A DNA stretch of 61,942 bases from an uncultured Lachnospiraceae bacterium (GTDB taxonomy: Bacteria > Bacillota > Clostridia > Lachnospirales > Lachnospiraceae): the NCBI GenBank assembly GCA_934351255.1, contig CAKRJH010000016.1:1-61942 (forward strand). The letters are read 5' to 3'. Positions 61,399 through 61,942 of this stretch are shown piece by piece. Numbering within the stretch: the stretch's first letter is position 1; the number at the start of each line of letters is the position of its first letter. A program made the translations under genes and the position numbers. Under the pieces are notes generated by a model. It had not been told where the DNA came from. It saw only the letters and a program-made list of their open reading frames with translations, and did not search any database.

Positions 61399-61675
61399 AC
61401 TTCGACCTCATATCAGAAATCACAGAATCTGCATTCCTGAACATTCCCTGCCCTCTGGACTTTTCCAATTTTGCCAGCATCTCTTTCTCTGTCATCGGTG
61501 CATATGGATTTGATTCCGTCTGTCTCTTTATTTCAAAAGGAAATCCATTTGCTGCAACTGCCTGTGTCAAAAACATTCTGATTGCTGTTGTTGTATCTGT
61601 GCCCAAATCCTTAAATAGTGCATCTGATTTACTCTTTAACTCATCTTCTACTCTGACTTGAATTGTACTAGCCAT
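61388..61675 (-). CDS. RelB/DinJ-family antitoxin
   Basis: A 95-residue antitoxin from the ATG at 61675, with GAGG upstream. The N-terminal ribbon-helix-helix is STIQVRVEDELKSKSDALFKDLG, followed by TTTAIRMFLTQAVAANGFPFEI, as in RelB/DinJ. The C-terminal part wraps the toxin. It should repress its own promoter at 61707-61735. Confidence 0.88.
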   Translation of the reverse strand: MASTIQVRVEDELKSKSDALFKDLGTDTTTAIRMFLTQAVAANGFPFEIKRQTESNPYAPMTEKEMLAKLEKSRGQGMFRNADSVISDMRSKYGL

Positions 61676-61706
61676 GCTCAGCACCTCACTTCCAGTTATT
61701 TTCTTT

Positions 61707-61735
61707 ATTATAATGCAAAATCATTGCTATTTCAA
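61707..61735 (-). promoter_or_regulatory. Promoter of the toxin-antitoxin operon with flanking inverted repeat
   Basis: TTGAAA and TATAAT with a 17-bp spacer. AATGCAAA (61713) and TTTGCATT (61738) form an inverted repeat around the -35 box, a likely antitoxin operator. Confidence 0.6.
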
Positions 61736-61769
61736 TACATTTGCATTGTTTTCTCAAACATCTTTGGGG

Positions 61770-61786
61770 ACAATTTGTCCCCAGGA
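61770..61786. repeat. Palindrome GGGGACAA/TTTGTCCCC
   Basis: A near-perfect inverted repeat lies between the toxin-antitoxin promoter and the possible IS end. It has no associated gene. It could be an IS-related or operator site. Confidence 0.4.
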
Positions 61787-61857
61787 GGCTTGTAACCAGA
61801 TACAACCCCTATATACGCTCAAGCAAAGATCCACTACTAACAAAAGCAGCAACGACC

Positions 61858-61942
61858 TGAGGTGCCCCCTCAAAGTTAGACTTTTTTCGAGACGACTTCG
61901 GTCGTCTCGTTTTTCTTTATGCAGCTAGAAGATAGAGCCTGT
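61858..61942. mobile_element. Possible terminal inverted repeat of an IS3-type element
   Basis: TGAGGTGCCCCCTCAAAGTT followed by AGAC resembles the ends of IS3-family elements, which usually begin TG with a C-run and AAAGTTAGAC-like core. A perfect terminator hairpin, CGAGACGAC/GTCGTCTCG with TTTTT, lies just inside at 61888-61909. The window ends before any transposase, so the call is tentative. Confidence 0.35.
61888..61914 (+). terminator. Terminator hairpin near the right edge
   Basis: CGAGACGAC and GTCGTCTCG with a TTCG tetraloop are followed by five T. No rightward gene within the window obviously feeds it. Confidence 0.75.

Overview
The window looks like chromosome of a spore-forming, motile-lifestyle-type Clostridia member, most likely Lachnospiraceae. 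The signs are a cotJABC spore-coat operon, CotH- and CotS-like proteins, PucR-type regulators, several secreted fibronectin/Big-domain proteins with TP-rich linkers, TTGACA/TATAAT promoters and strong AGGAGG ribosome sites. No rRNA, CRISPR array, prophage or complete transposon is visible. Taxonomy is inferred from gene content only.

Layout. 1-8.7 kb: a partial CotH lipoprotein, a broken Arc-like gene, a five-tRNA cluster (Pro-Gly-Arg-His-Gln), two aminotransferases, two identical tRNA-Lys genes flanking a CAP-domain protein, and a secreted GH25 lysozyme. 8.7-24 kb: glycogen and sugar-phosphate genes (glgB, phosphoglucomutase, glmS), a CotS-like protein, a small secreted Cys/His protein, cotJABC, a PucR regulator, a class II aldolase, a c-di-GMP phosphodiesterase with a degenerate GGDEF, and a secreted Big-domain protein.

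24-43 kb is a nitrogen-metabolism block. It holds two ureohydrolases (agmatinase/guanidinobutyrase family) and an amino-acid-type ABC transporter split between two operons, each half carrying one ureohydrolase. With them are an SLC6-type Na+ symporter, a class III (GABA-type) aminotransferase, 4-hydroxybutyrate dehydrogenase, a PucR regulator and a full urease operon (fused ureAB, ureC, ureE, ureF, ureG, ureD). The simplest reading is uptake of a guanidino compound such as 4-guanidinobutyrate and its cleavage to urea plus GABA. GABA would then go through succinate semialdehyde to 4-hydroxybutyrate, and urease would release ammonia from the urea.

43-62 kb is accessory and becomes AT-rich in places. 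It has an HD-GYP sensor and two modules pairing an HTH-like protein with a Ser/Thr kinase. It also has two tandem AAA ATPases, a YkvA-type membrane protein with a glycine-rich partner, a large secreted protein, an autoregulated-looking Fic protein, a RelBE-type toxin-antitoxin pair and a possible IS3-type end.

The most striking pattern is at the two AAA ATPase genes. Each is preceded by three tandem double half-sites with identical geometry: 10 bp between half-sites, 29 bp between units, and the same offset to a TTGACA promoter. The half-site sequence is completely different between the two genes. This looks like a family of ATPases with winged-helix ends, each reading its own phase-locked iterated operator.
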